Shown piece by piece: positions 1 to 10,770 of a stretch of 64,000 bases of DNA. The notes under the pieces are model-generated. The model was given only the letters and a program-made list of their open reading frames with translations, ran no database searches and was not told where the DNA came from. The stretch spans positions 47,994 through 111,993 of the forward strand of contig JAKZAN010000072.1 in assembly GCA_023053545.1 (NCBI GenBank), written 5' to 3'. The first letter of the stretch is position 1. Each line of letters begins with the position of its first letter. Made by a program: the position numbers and the translations under genes. This DNA comes from Lepidurus packardi (Eukaryota > Arthropoda > Branchiopoda > Notostraca > Triopsidae).

Positions 1-480
1 TTACGGACTGAATTAATTCCTTACGGACTTAATTAATTCCTTACGTACTTAATTAATTCCTTACGGTCTGAATTAATTCCGTACGGATTTTATTACTTCC
101 TTACGGACTTAATTAATTCCTTACGAACTGAAATAATTCCTTACGGACTGAATTAATTCCTTACGGACTGAATTAATTCCTTACTGACTGAATTAATTCC
201 TTACGGACTGAATTAATTAATTTCGGACTGAATTAATTCCTTACTGACTGAATTAAATCCTTACGGACTGAATTAATTCCTTACGGACTGAATTAGTTCC
301 TTAAGGACTGAATTAATTCCTTACGGACTGAATTAATTCCTTACGGACTGAATTAATACCTTACGGACTGAATGAATTCCTTACGGATTGAATTAATTCC
401 TTGCTGACTGAATTAATTCCTTACGGACTGAATTAATTCCTTTCGGACTGAATTAATTCCTTACGGACTGAATTAATTCC
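1..480. repeat. Opening satellite block with truncated M1 module
   Basis: Positions 1-200 align with 461-660 at an offset of 460 bp, sharing the order of ACTT, GTACTT, GGTCTG and GTACGGATTTTATTACTTCC monomers (marker at 81). The copy is lost after about 210, where a monomer ending AATTAATTAA is followed by TTTCGGACTG. From there to 460 the monomers are close to consensus with scattered single changes. Nothing but satellite is present. Confidence 0.85.
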
Positions 481-1000
481 TTACGGACTTAATTAATTCC
501 TTACGTACTTAATTAATTCCTTACGGTCTGAATTAATTCCGTACGGATTTTATTACTTCCTTACGGACTTAATTAATTCCTTACGAACTGAATTAATTCC
601 TTACGGACTGAATTAATTCCTTACGGACTGAATTAATTCCTTACTGACTGAATTAATTCCTTACGGACTGAATTAATTCCTTACAGACTGAATTAATTCC
701 TTACGGACTGAATTAATTCCTTTCGGACTTAATTAATTCCTTACGTACTTTATTAATTCCTTACGGTCTGAATTAATTCCGTACGGATTTTATTAATTCC
801 TTACGGACTGAATTAATTCCGTACGGATTTTATTAATTCCTTACGGACTGAATAAATTCCTTACGAACTGAATTAATTCCGTACGGATTTTATTAATTCC
901 TTACGGACTGAATTTATTCATTACGGACTTAATTAATCCATTACAGACTGAATTATTTCCTTACGTATTGAAGTTATTCCTTACGGACTGAATTAATTCC
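481..1000. repeat. M1 module, long form (first complete copy)
   Basis: This is the first complete copy of a recurring module. It opens with an ACTT / GTACTT / GGTCTG / GTACGGATTTTATTACTTCC series (marker at 541) and closes with TTACGTATTGAAGTTATTCC at 961. Marker-to-marker distance is 420 bp (21 monomers), the long form. It includes the extra pair TTACGGACTGAATTAATTCC then GTACGGATTTTATTAATTCC at about 801-840, which is absent from the 380-bp form. Equivalent marker positions for later copies are 2612, 5464, 6164, 6904, 8656, 10994, 12746, 13766, 16124, 16884 and 18484; the marker at 81 belongs to a truncated copy. Confidence 0.88.
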
Positions 1001-1600
1001 TTACGGACTGAATTAATTCCTTACGGACTTAATTAATTCCTTACGTACTTAATTAATTCCTTACGGTCTGAATTAATTCCGTACGGATTTTATTAATTCC
1101 TTACGGACTGAATTAATTCCTTACGAACTGAATTAATTCCTTACGGACTGAATTAATTCTTTACGGACTGAATTAATTCCTTAAAGACTGAATTAATTCC
1201 TTATGGACTTAATTAGTTCCGTAAGGAATGAATTAATTAATTACGGACTGAAATAATTCCCTACGGACTGAATTAATTAATTACGGACTGAAATAATTCC
1301 TTACGGACTGTATTAATTCCTTACGGACTGAGTTAATTCCTTACGGACTGAATTAATTTCATACGGACTGAATTAATTCATTACGGACTTAATTAATCGA
1401 TTACGGACTGAATTAATTCCTTACGGACTGAATTAATTCCTTACTGACTGAATTAATTCCTTACGGACTGAATTAATTCCTTACGGACTGAATTAATTTC
1501 ATACGGACTGAATTAATTCCTTACGGACTTAATTAATCGATTACGGACTGAATTAATTCCTTACGGACTGAATTAATTCCTTACTGACTGAATTAATTCT
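1001..1600. repeat. M2 block and CGATTA-type monomers
   Basis: This satellite segment links M1 to the 19-bp TTAGGA monomer. It contains TTAAAGACTG and TTATGGACTT monomers followed by GTTCCGTAAGGAATG (TCCGTAAGGA core near 1219), then monomers ending AATTAATTAA, GAAATAATTCC monomers, a GAGTTAATTCC monomer, and TTAATTAATCGA monomers. The same order follows M1 in later copies, for example after 6904 and 10994, so this is part of a higher-order unit and not random drift. Confidence 0.85.
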
Positions 1601-1639
1601 TTAGGATTTATTGAATTCCTTTCTTACTGAATTAACTAC
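1601..1639. repeat. 39-bp divergent dimer marker, left-domain form
   Basis: Two adjacent strongly diverged monomers: a 19-bp one, TTAGGATTTATTGAATTCC, then a 20-bp one, TTTCTTACTGAATTAACTAC. The missing base shifts the 20-bp register, and the pair contains GAATTC, which the consensus monomer lacks. Further left-domain copies begin at 3532, 7944, 9716, 12034, 14846, 17924, 19524 and 22666. A closely related pair marks the right domain (TTAGGATTGATTGAATTCC and TTTCTTACTGTATTAATTCC), so the dimer predates the split of the two variant sets. Confidence 0.92.
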
Positions 1640-2550
1640 TTACGGACTGAATTAATTCCTTACGTACTTAATTAATTCCTTACGGTCTGAATTAATTCCG
1701 TACGGATTTTATTAATTCTTTACGGACTGAATTAATTCATTACGGACTTAATTAATCCATTTCGGACTGAATTATTTCTTTACGTACTGAAGTTATTCCT
1801 TACGGACTGAATTAATTACTTACGGACTGAATTATTTCCTTACATACTGAAATAATTCCTTACGGACTGAATTAATTCCTTACGGACTGAATTAGTTCCT
1901 TAATTAATTCCTTACGGACTGAATTAATTTCATACGGACTGAATTACTTCATTACGGACTTAATTAATCGATTACGGACTTAATTAATCCATTACAGACT
2001 GAATTAATTCCTTACGGACTGAATTAATTCCTTACTGACTGAATTAATTCCTTACGGACTTAATTAATTCCTTACAGACTGAATTAATTCCTTACGGACT
2101 GAATTAATTCCTTTCGGACTTAATTAATTCCTTACGTACTTTATTAATTCCTTACGGTCTGAATTAATTCCGTACGGATTTTATTAATTCCTTACGGACT
2201 GAATTAATTCCGTACGGATTTTATTAATTCCTTACGGACTGAATAAATTCCTTACGAACTGAATTAATTCCTTACGGACTGAATTAATTCTTTACGGACT
2301 GAATTAATTCCTTAAAGACTGAATTAATTCCTTATGGACTTAATTAGTTCCGTAAGGAATGAATTAATTAATTACGGACTAAAATAATTCCCTACGGACT
2401 GAATTAATTAATTACGGACTGAAATAATTCCTTACGAACTGAATTAATTCCTTACGGACTGAGTTAATTCCTTACGGACTGAATTAATTCCTTACGGACT
2501 GAATTAATTCCTTTCGGACTGAATTAATTCCTTACGGACTGAATTAATTC
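1640..2550. repeat. Satellite, segment between first and second M1 cycle
   Basis: This stretch is entirely satellite. It begins with the series that follows each 39-bp marker, including TTTCGGACTGAATTATTTC and a GTACTGAAGTTATT monomer. It holds a 12-bp truncated monomer near 1900 (two TTAATTAATTCC ends joined without the ACGGACTG part), then another M1-like series with TTTCGGACTT and GTACTTTATT monomers and a second M2 block (TCCGTAAGGA near 2349). Confidence 0.82.
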
Positions 2551-2551
2551 C

Positions 2552-4450
2552 TTACGGACTTAATTAATTCCTTACGTACTTAATTAATTCCTTACGGTCT
2601 GAATTAATTCCGTACGGATTTTATTACTTCCTTACGGACTTAATTAATTCCTTACGAACTGAATTAATTCCTTACGGACTGAATTAATTCCTTACGGACT
2701 GAATTAATTCCTTACTGACTGAATTAATTCCTTACGGACTGAATTAATTCCTTACAGACTGAATTAATTCCTTACGGACTGAATTAATTCCTTTCGGACT
2801 TAATTAATTCCTTACGTACTTTATTAATTCCTTACGGTCTGAATTAATTCCGTACGGATTTTATTAATTCCTTACGGACTGAATAAATTCCTTACGAACT
2901 GAATTAATTCCGTACGGATTTTATTAATTTCTTACGGACTGAATTTATTCATTACGGACTTAATTAATCCATTACAGACTGAATTATTTCCTTAGGTATT
3001 GAAGTTATTCCTTACGGACTGAATTAATTCCTTACGGACTTAATTAATTCCTTACGGACTTAATTAATTCCTTACGTACTTAATTAATTCCTTACGGTCT
3101 GAATTAATTCCGTACGGATTTTATTAATTCCTTACGGACTGAATTAATTCCTTACGAACTGAATTAATTCCTTACGGACTGAATTAATTAATTACGGACT
3201 GAAATAATTCCCTACGGACTGAATTAATTAATTACGGACTGAAATAATTCCTTACGGACTGAATTAATTCCTTACGGACTGAGTTAATTCCTTACGGGCT
3301 GAATTAATTCATTACGGACTTAATTAATCGATTACGGACTGAATTAATTCCTTACGGACTGAATTAATTCCTTACTGACTGAATTAATTCCTTACGGACT
3401 GAATTAATTCCTTACGGACTGAATTAATTTCATACGGACTGAATTAATTCCTTACGGACTTAATTAATCGATTACGGACTGAATTAATTCCTTACGGACT
3501 GAATTAATTCCTTACTGACTGAATTAATTCTTTAGGATTTATTGAATTCCTTTCTTACTGAATTAACTACTTACGGACTGAATTAATTCCTTACGTACTT
3601 AATTAATTCCTTACGGTCTGAATTAATTCCGTACGGATTTTATTAATTCCTTACGGACTGAATTAATTCATTACGGACTTAATTAATCCATTTCGGACTG
3701 AATTATTTCTTTTTCGTACTGAAGTTATTCCTTACGGACTGAATTAATTAATTACGGACTGAATTATTTCCTTACATACTGAAATAATTCCTTACGGACT
3801 GAATTAATTCCTTACGGACTGAATTAATTCCTTAATTAATTCCTTACGGACTGAATTAATTTCATACGGACTGAATTAATTCCGTACGGATTTTATTAAT
3901 TCCTTACGGACTGAATAAATTCCTTACGGACTGAATTAATTCATTACGGACTTAATTAATCGATTACGGACTGAATTAATTCCTTACGTACTTTATTAAT
4001 TCCTTACGGTCTGAATTAATTCCGTACGGATTTTATTAATTCCTTACGGACTGAATAAATTCCTTACGAACTGAATTAATTCCGTACGGATTTTATTAAT
4101 TCCTTACGGACTGAATTTATTCATTACGGACTTAATTAATCCATTACAGACTGAATTATTTCCTTACGTATTGAAGTTATTCCTTACGGACTGAATTAAT
4201 TCCTTACGGACTTAATTAATTCCTTACGTACTTAATTAATTCCTTACGGTCTGAATTAATTCCGTACGGATTTTATTAATTCCTTACGGACTGAATTTAT
4301 TCATTACGGACTTAATTAATCCATTACAGACTGAATTATTTCCTTACGTATTGAAGTTATTCCTTACGGACTGAATTAATTCCTTACGTACTGAAATAAT
4401 TCCTTACGGACTGAATTAATTCCTTACGGACTGAATTAATTCCTTTCGGA
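2552..4450. repeat. Second M1-M2-TTAGGA cycle, diverged copy of 481-2420
   Basis: Marker offsets against the first cycle are 2071 bp at the M1 marker (541 to 2612) and 1931 bp at the 39-bp marker (1601 to 3532). The difference reflects the short M1 form here (2612 to 2992 is 380 bp) and loss of about 100 bp of M2-flanking monomers. A private change turns the closing M1 monomer into TTAGGTATTGAAGTTATTCC at 2992. At about 3708 the monomer reads CTTTTTCGTACTG, one base longer than the first-cycle CTTTACGTACTG near 1779. That longer form recurs near 8110, 12200 and 18100. Confidence 0.78.
3532..3570. repeat. 39-bp divergent dimer, second left-domain copy
   Basis: TTAGGATTTATTGAATTCC followed by TTTCTTACTGAATTAACTAC, identical to the pair at 1601. 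Its position 1931 bp after the first copy gives the clearest offset for the first two cycles of the left domain. Confidence 0.9.
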
Positions 4451-5170
4451 CTTAATTAATTCCTTACGTACTTAATTAATTCCTTACGGTCTGAATTAAT
4501 TCCTTATGGACTTAATTAGTTCCGTAAGGAAGGAATTAATTAATTACGGACTGAAATAATTCCTTACGGACTGAATTAATTAATTACGGACTGAAATAAT
4601 TCCTTACGGACTGAATTAATTCCTTACGGACTGAGTTAATTCCTTACGGACTGAATTAATTTCATAGGGACTGAATTAATTCATTACGGACTTAATTAAT
4701 CGATTACGGACTGAATTAATTCCTTACGGACTGAATTAATTCATTACGGACTTAATTAAATCCTTACAGACTGAATTAATTCCTTGTGGACTTAATTAGT
4801 TCCGTAAGGAATGAATTAATTAATTACGGACTGAATTAATTCATTACGGACTTAATTAATCGATTACGGACTGAATTAATTCCTTACGGACTGAATTAAT
4901 TCCTTACTGACTGAATTAATTCCTTACGCACTGAATTAATTCCTTACGGACTGAATTAATTTCAAACGGACTGAATTAATTCATTACGGACTTAATTAAT
5001 CGATTACGGACTGAATTAATTCCTTACGGACTTAATTAAGTCCTTACGTACTTAATTAATTCCTTACGGTCTGAAATAATTCCGTTCGAATTTTATTAAT
5101 TCCTTACGGACTGAGATAATTCCTTACTGACTGAATTAATTCCTTACGGACTGAATTAATTCCTTACGGA
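4451..5170. repeat. Satellite, M2-rich mixed segment
   Basis: This holds two M2 blocks close together (TCCGTAAGGA near 4521 and 4801), monomers ending AATTAATCGA, a CGCACTG monomer, a TTTCAAACGG monomer and a GTTCGAATTTTATT monomer. The same ordered series reappears around 10040-10640, 15180-15750, 21790-22080 and 23000-23580, so this is an older member of a segment spread by later duplications. Only satellite is present. Confidence 0.8.
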
Positions 5171-7450
5171 CTGAATTAATTTCTTAAGGACTGAATTAAT
5201 TCCTTAATTCCTTAATTAATTCCTTACGGACTGAATTAATTTCATCCGGAATGAATTAATTAATTACGGACTGAAATAATTCCTTACGAACTGAATTAAT
5301 TCCTTACGGACTGAGTTAATTCCTTACGGACTGAATTAATTCCTTACGGACTGAATTAATTCCTTTCGGACTGAATTAATTCCTTACGGACTGAATTAAT
5401 TCCTTACGGACTTAATTAATTCCTTACGTACTTAATTAATTCCTTACGGTCTGAATTAATTCCGTACGGATTTTATTACTTCCTTACGGACTTAATTAAT
5501 TCCTTACGAACTGAATTAATTCCTTACGGACTGAATTAATTCCTTACGGACTGAATTAATTCCTTACTGACTGAATTAATTCCTTACGGACTGAATTAAT
5601 TCCTTACAGACTGAATTAATTCCTTACGGACTGAATTAATTCCTTTCGGACTTAATTAATTCCTTACGTACTTTATTAATTCCTTACGGTCTGAATTAAT
5701 TCCGTACGGATTTTATTAATTCCTTACGGACTGAATAAATTCCTTACGAACTGAATTAATTCCGTACGGATTTTATTAATTCCTTACGGACTGAATTTAT
5801 TCATTACGGACTTAATTAATCCATTACAGACTGAATTATTTCCTTACGTATTGAAGTTATTCCTTACGGACTGAATTAATTCCTTACGTACTGAAATAAT
5901 TCCTTACGGACTGAATTAATTCCTTACGGACTGAATTAATTCCTTACGGACTTAATTAATTCCTTTCGTACTTAATTAATTCCTTACGGTCTGAATTAAT
6001 TCCGTACGGACTTAATTAATTCCTTACGTACTTAATTAATTCCTTACGGACTGAATTAATTCCTTTCGGACTGAATTAATTCCTTACGGACTGAATTAAT
6101 TCCTTACGGACTTAATTAATTCCTTACGTACTTAATTAATTCCTTACGGTCTGAATTAATTCCGTACGGATTTTATTACTTCCTTACGGACTTAATTAAT
6201 TCCTTACGAACTGAATTAATTCCTTAAGGACTGAATTAATTCCTTACGGACTGAATTAATTCCTTACTGACTGAATTAATTCCTTACGGACTGAATTAAT
6301 TCCTTACAGACTGAATTAATTCCTTACGGACTGAATTAATTCCTTTCGGACTTAATTAATTCCTTACGTACTTTATTAATTCCTTACGGTCTGAATTAAT
6401 TCCGTACGGATTTTATTAATTCCTTACGGACTGAATAAATTCCTTACGAACTGAATTAATTCCGTACGGATTTTATTAATTCCTTACGGACTGAATTTAT
6501 TCATTACGGACTTAATTAATCCATTACAGACTGAATTATTTCCTTACGTATTGAAGTTATTCCTTACGGACTGAATTAATTCCTTACGTACTGAAATAAT
6601 TCCTTACGGACTGAATTAATTCCTTAAGGACTGAATTAATTCCTTAATTCCTTAATTAATTCCTTACGGACTGAATTAATTTCATCCGGAATGAATTAAT
6701 TAATTACGGACTGAAATAATTCCTTACGAACTGAATTAATTCCTTACGGACTGAGTTAATTCCTTACGGACTGAATTAATTCCTTACGGACTGAATTAAT
6801 TCCTTTCGGACTGAATTAATTCCTTACGGACTGAATTAATTCCTTACGGACTTAATTAATTCCTTACGTACTTAATTAATTCCTTACGGTCTGAATTAAT
6901 TCCGTACGGATTTTATTACTTCCTTACGGACTTAATTAATTCCTTACGAACTGAATTAATTCCTTACGGACTGAATTAATTCCTTACGGACTGAATTAAT
7001 TCCTTACTGACTGAATTAATTCCTTACGGACTGAATTAATTCCTTACAGACTGAATTAATTCCTTACGGACTGAATTAATTCCTTTCGGACTTAATTAAT
7101 TCCTTACGTACTTTATTAATTCCTTACGGTCTGAATTAATTCCGTACGGATTTTATTAATTCCTTACGGACTGAATAAATTCCTTACGAACTGAATTAAT
7201 TCCGTACGGATTTTATTAATTCCTTACGGACTGAATTTATTCATTACGGACTTAATTAATCCATTACAGACTGAATTATTTCCTTACGTATTGAAGTTAT
7301 TCCTTACGGACTGAATTAATTCCTTACGTACTGAAATAATTCCTTACGGACTGAATTAATTCCTTACGGACTGAATTAATTCCTTACGGACTTAATTAAT
7401 TCCTTTCGTACTTAATTAATTCCTTACGGTCTGAATTAATTCCGTACGGA
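5171..7450. repeat. 1440-bp tandem duplication with nested 700-bp repeat
   Basis: Sequence from about 5171 to 6000 reappears at 6611-7440 with an offset of exactly 1440 bp (72 monomers); rare markers TTCATCCGGAATG (5241 and 6681) and TTTCGTACTT (near 5962 and 7402) both match. Inside it, 5361-6000 also matches 6061-6700 at an offset of 700 bp (35 monomers), bringing M1 markers at 5464, 6164 and 6904. The identity ends near 6003/7443, where one copy has GTACGGACTT and the other GTACGGATTTT. Almost all variants are shared, which suggests recent duplication. Confidence 0.9.
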
Positions 7451-10400
7451 TTTTATTAATTCCTTACGGACTGAATTAATTCCTTACGAACTGAATTAAT
7501 TCCTTACGGACTGAATTAATTCATTACGGACTGAATTAATTCCTTAAAGACTGAATTAATTCCTTATGGACTTAATTAGTTCCGTAAGGAATGAATTAAT
7601 TAATTACGGACTGAAATAATTCCCTACGGACTGAATTAATTAATTACGGACTGAAATAATTCCTTACGGACTGAATTAATTCCTTACGGACTGAGTTAAT
7701 TCCTTACGGACTGAATTAATTCATTACGGACTTAATTAATCGATTACGGACTGAATTAATTCCTTACGGACTGAATTAATTCCTTACTGACAGAATTAAT
7801 TCCTTACGGACTGAATTAATTCCTTACGGACTGAATTAATTTCATACGGACTGAATTAATTCCTTACGGACTTAATTAATCGATTACGGACTGAATTAAT
7901 TCCTTACGGACTGAATTAATTCCTTACTGACTGAATTAATTCTTTAGGATTTATTGAATTCCTTTCTTACTGAATTAACTACTTACGGACTGAATTAATT
8001 CCTTACGTACTTAATTAATTCCTTACGGTCTGAATTAATTCCGTACGGATTTTATTAATTCCTTACGGACTGAATTAATTCATTACGGACTTAATTAATC
8101 CATTTCGGACTGAATTATTTCTTTTTCGTACTGAAGTTATTCCTTACGGACTGAATTAATTAATTACGGACTGAATTATTTCCTTACATACTGAAATAAT
8201 TCCTTACGGACTGAATTAATTCCTTACGGACTGAATTAATTCCTTAATTAATTCCTTACGGACTGAATTAATTTCATACGGACTGAATTAATTCCGTACG
8301 GATTTTATTAATTCCTTACGGACTGAATTAATTCATTACGGACTTAATTAATCGATTACGGACTGAATTAATTCCTTACGTACTTTATTAATTCCTTACG
8401 GTCTGAATTAATTCCGTACGGATTTTATTAATTCCTTACGGACTGAATAAATTCCTTACGAACTGAATTAATTCCGTACGGATTTTATTAATTCCTTACG
8501 GACTGAATTTATTCATTACGGACTTAATTAATCCATTACAGACTGAATTATTTCCTTACGTATTGAAGTTATTCCTTACGGACTGAATTAATTCCTTACG
8601 GACTTAATTAATTCCTTACGTACTTAATTAATTCCTTACGGTCTGAATTAATTCCGTACGGATTTTATTACTTCCTTACGGACTTAATTAATTCCTTACG
8701 AACTGAATTAATTCCTTACGGACTGAATTAATTCCTTACGGACTGAATTAATTCCTTACTGACTGAATTAATTCCTTACGGACTGAATTAATTCCTTACA
8801 GACTGAATTAATTCCTTACGGACTGAATTAATTCCTTTCGGACTTAATTAATTCCTTACGTACTTTATTAATTCCTTACGGTCTGAATTAATTCCGTACG
8901 GATTTTATTAATTCCTTACGGACTGAATTAATTCCGTACGGATTTTATTAATTCCTTACGGACTGAATAAATGCCTTACGAACTGAATTAATTCCGTACG
9001 GATTTTATTAATTCCTTACGGACTGAATTTATTCATTACGGACTTAATTAATCCATTACAGACTGAATTATTTCCTTACGTATTGAAGTTATTCCTTACG
9101 GACTGAATTAATTCCTTACGTACTGAAATAATTCCTTACGGACTGAATTAATTCCTTACGGACTTAATTAATTCCTTACGTACTTAATTAATTCCTTACG
9201 GTCTGAATTAATTCCGTACGGATTTTATTAATTCCTTACGGACTGAATTAATTCCTTACGAACTGAATTAATTCCTTACGGACTGAATTAATTCTTTACG
9301 GACTGAATTAATTCCTTAAAGACTGAATTAATTCCTTATGGACTTAATTAGTTCCGTAAGGAACGAATTAATTAATTACGGACTGAATTAATTCCTTACG
9401 GACTTAATTAATTCCTTACGGACTTAATTAATTCCTTACGTACTTAATTAATTCCTTACGGTCTGAATTAATTCCGTACGGATTTAATTAATTCCTTACG
9501 GACTGAATTAATTCCTTACGGACTGAATTAATTCATTATGGACTTAATTAATTCCGTAAGGAATGAATGAATTAATTACGGACTGAAATAATTCCTTACG
9601 GACTGAATTAATTCCTTATGAACTGAATTAATTCCTTACGGACTGAATTAATTCCTTACGGACTGAATTAATTCCTTACGGACTGAATTAGTTCCTTACA
9701 TACTGAATTAATTCTTTAGGATTTATTGAATTCCTTTCTTACTGAATTAACTACTTACGGACTGAATGAATTCCTTACGGACTGAATTAATTCCTTACGG
9801 AATTAATAATTCCTTACGGACTGAATTAATTCCTTACGAACTGAATTAATTCCTTACGGACTTAATTAATTCCTTACGTACTTAATTAATTCCTTACGGT
9901 CTGAATTAATTCCGTACGGATTTTATTAATTCCTTACGGACTGAATTAATTCCTTACGAACTGAATTAATTCCTTACGGACCGAATTAATTCATTACGGA
10001 CTTAATTAAATCCTTACAGACTGAATTAATTCCTTATGGACTTAATTAGTTCCGTAAGGAAGGAATTAATTAATTACGGACTGAAATAATTCCTTACGGA
10101 CTGAATTAATTAATTACGGACTGAAATAATTCCTTACGGACTGAATTAATTCCTTACGGACTGAGTTAATTCCTTACGGACTGAATTAATTTCATAGGGA
10201 CTGAATTAATTCATTACGGACTTAATTAATCGATTACGGACTGAATTAATTCCTTACGGACTGAATTAATTCATTACGGACTTAATTAAATCCTTACAGA
10301 CTGAATTAATTCCTTATGGACTTAATTAGTTCCGTAAGGAATGAATTAATTAATTACGGACTGAATTAATTCATTACGGACTTAATTAATCGATTACGGA

Positions 10401-10770
10401 CTGAATTAATTCCTTACGGACTGAAATAATTCCTTACTGACTGAATTAATTCCTTACGCACTGAATTAATTCCTTACGGACTGAATTAATTTCAAACGGA
10501 CTGAATTAATTCATTACGGACTTAATTAATCGATTACGGACTGAATTAATTCCTTACGGACTTAATTAAGTCCTTACGTACTTAATTAATTCCTTATGGT
10601 CTGAATTAATTCCGTTCGAATTTTATTAATTCCTTACGGACTGAGATAATTCCTTACTGACTGAATTAATTCCTTACGGACTGAATTAATTCCTTACGGA
10701 CTGAATTAATTTCTTAAGGACTGAATTAATTCCTTAATTCCTTAATTAATTCCTTACGGACTGAATTAAT
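6681..10770. repeat. Left-domain super-unit, copy I (4090 bp)
   Basis: Super-units are counted from the rare TTCATCCGGAATG monomer. Copy I holds, in order, a short-form M1 (6904), M2 (near 7581), the 39-bp marker (7944), a long-form M1 (8656), M2-type blocks (near 9354 and 9554), a second 39-bp marker (9716) and a mixed M2-rich segment (10040-10640). M1 to first 39-bp marker is exactly 1040 bp. A private ATGCC monomer (near 8972) and the CGTAAGGAACGAATT form of M2 (near 9356) allow unambiguous alignment to copy II at an offset of 4090, changing to 4110 after about 9160. Confidence 0.88.

Noticed and set aside
541-560. Promoter or TATA-like element in GGATTTTATTAATT monomers
   Set aside because: A/T-rich motifs are expected by composition and recur many times with no downstream gene.
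1200-1260. Terminal inverted repeats of a mobile element around the TCCGTAAGGA core
   Set aside because: The inverted arms are 7 bp, enclose only 16 bp, and everything inside and outside is satellite; there is no element body or target-site duplication.
1601-1619. Telomeric TTAGG repeat or interstitial telomere
   Set aside because: TTAGG occurs once per marker dimer inside a 19-bp monomer and is never tandem.
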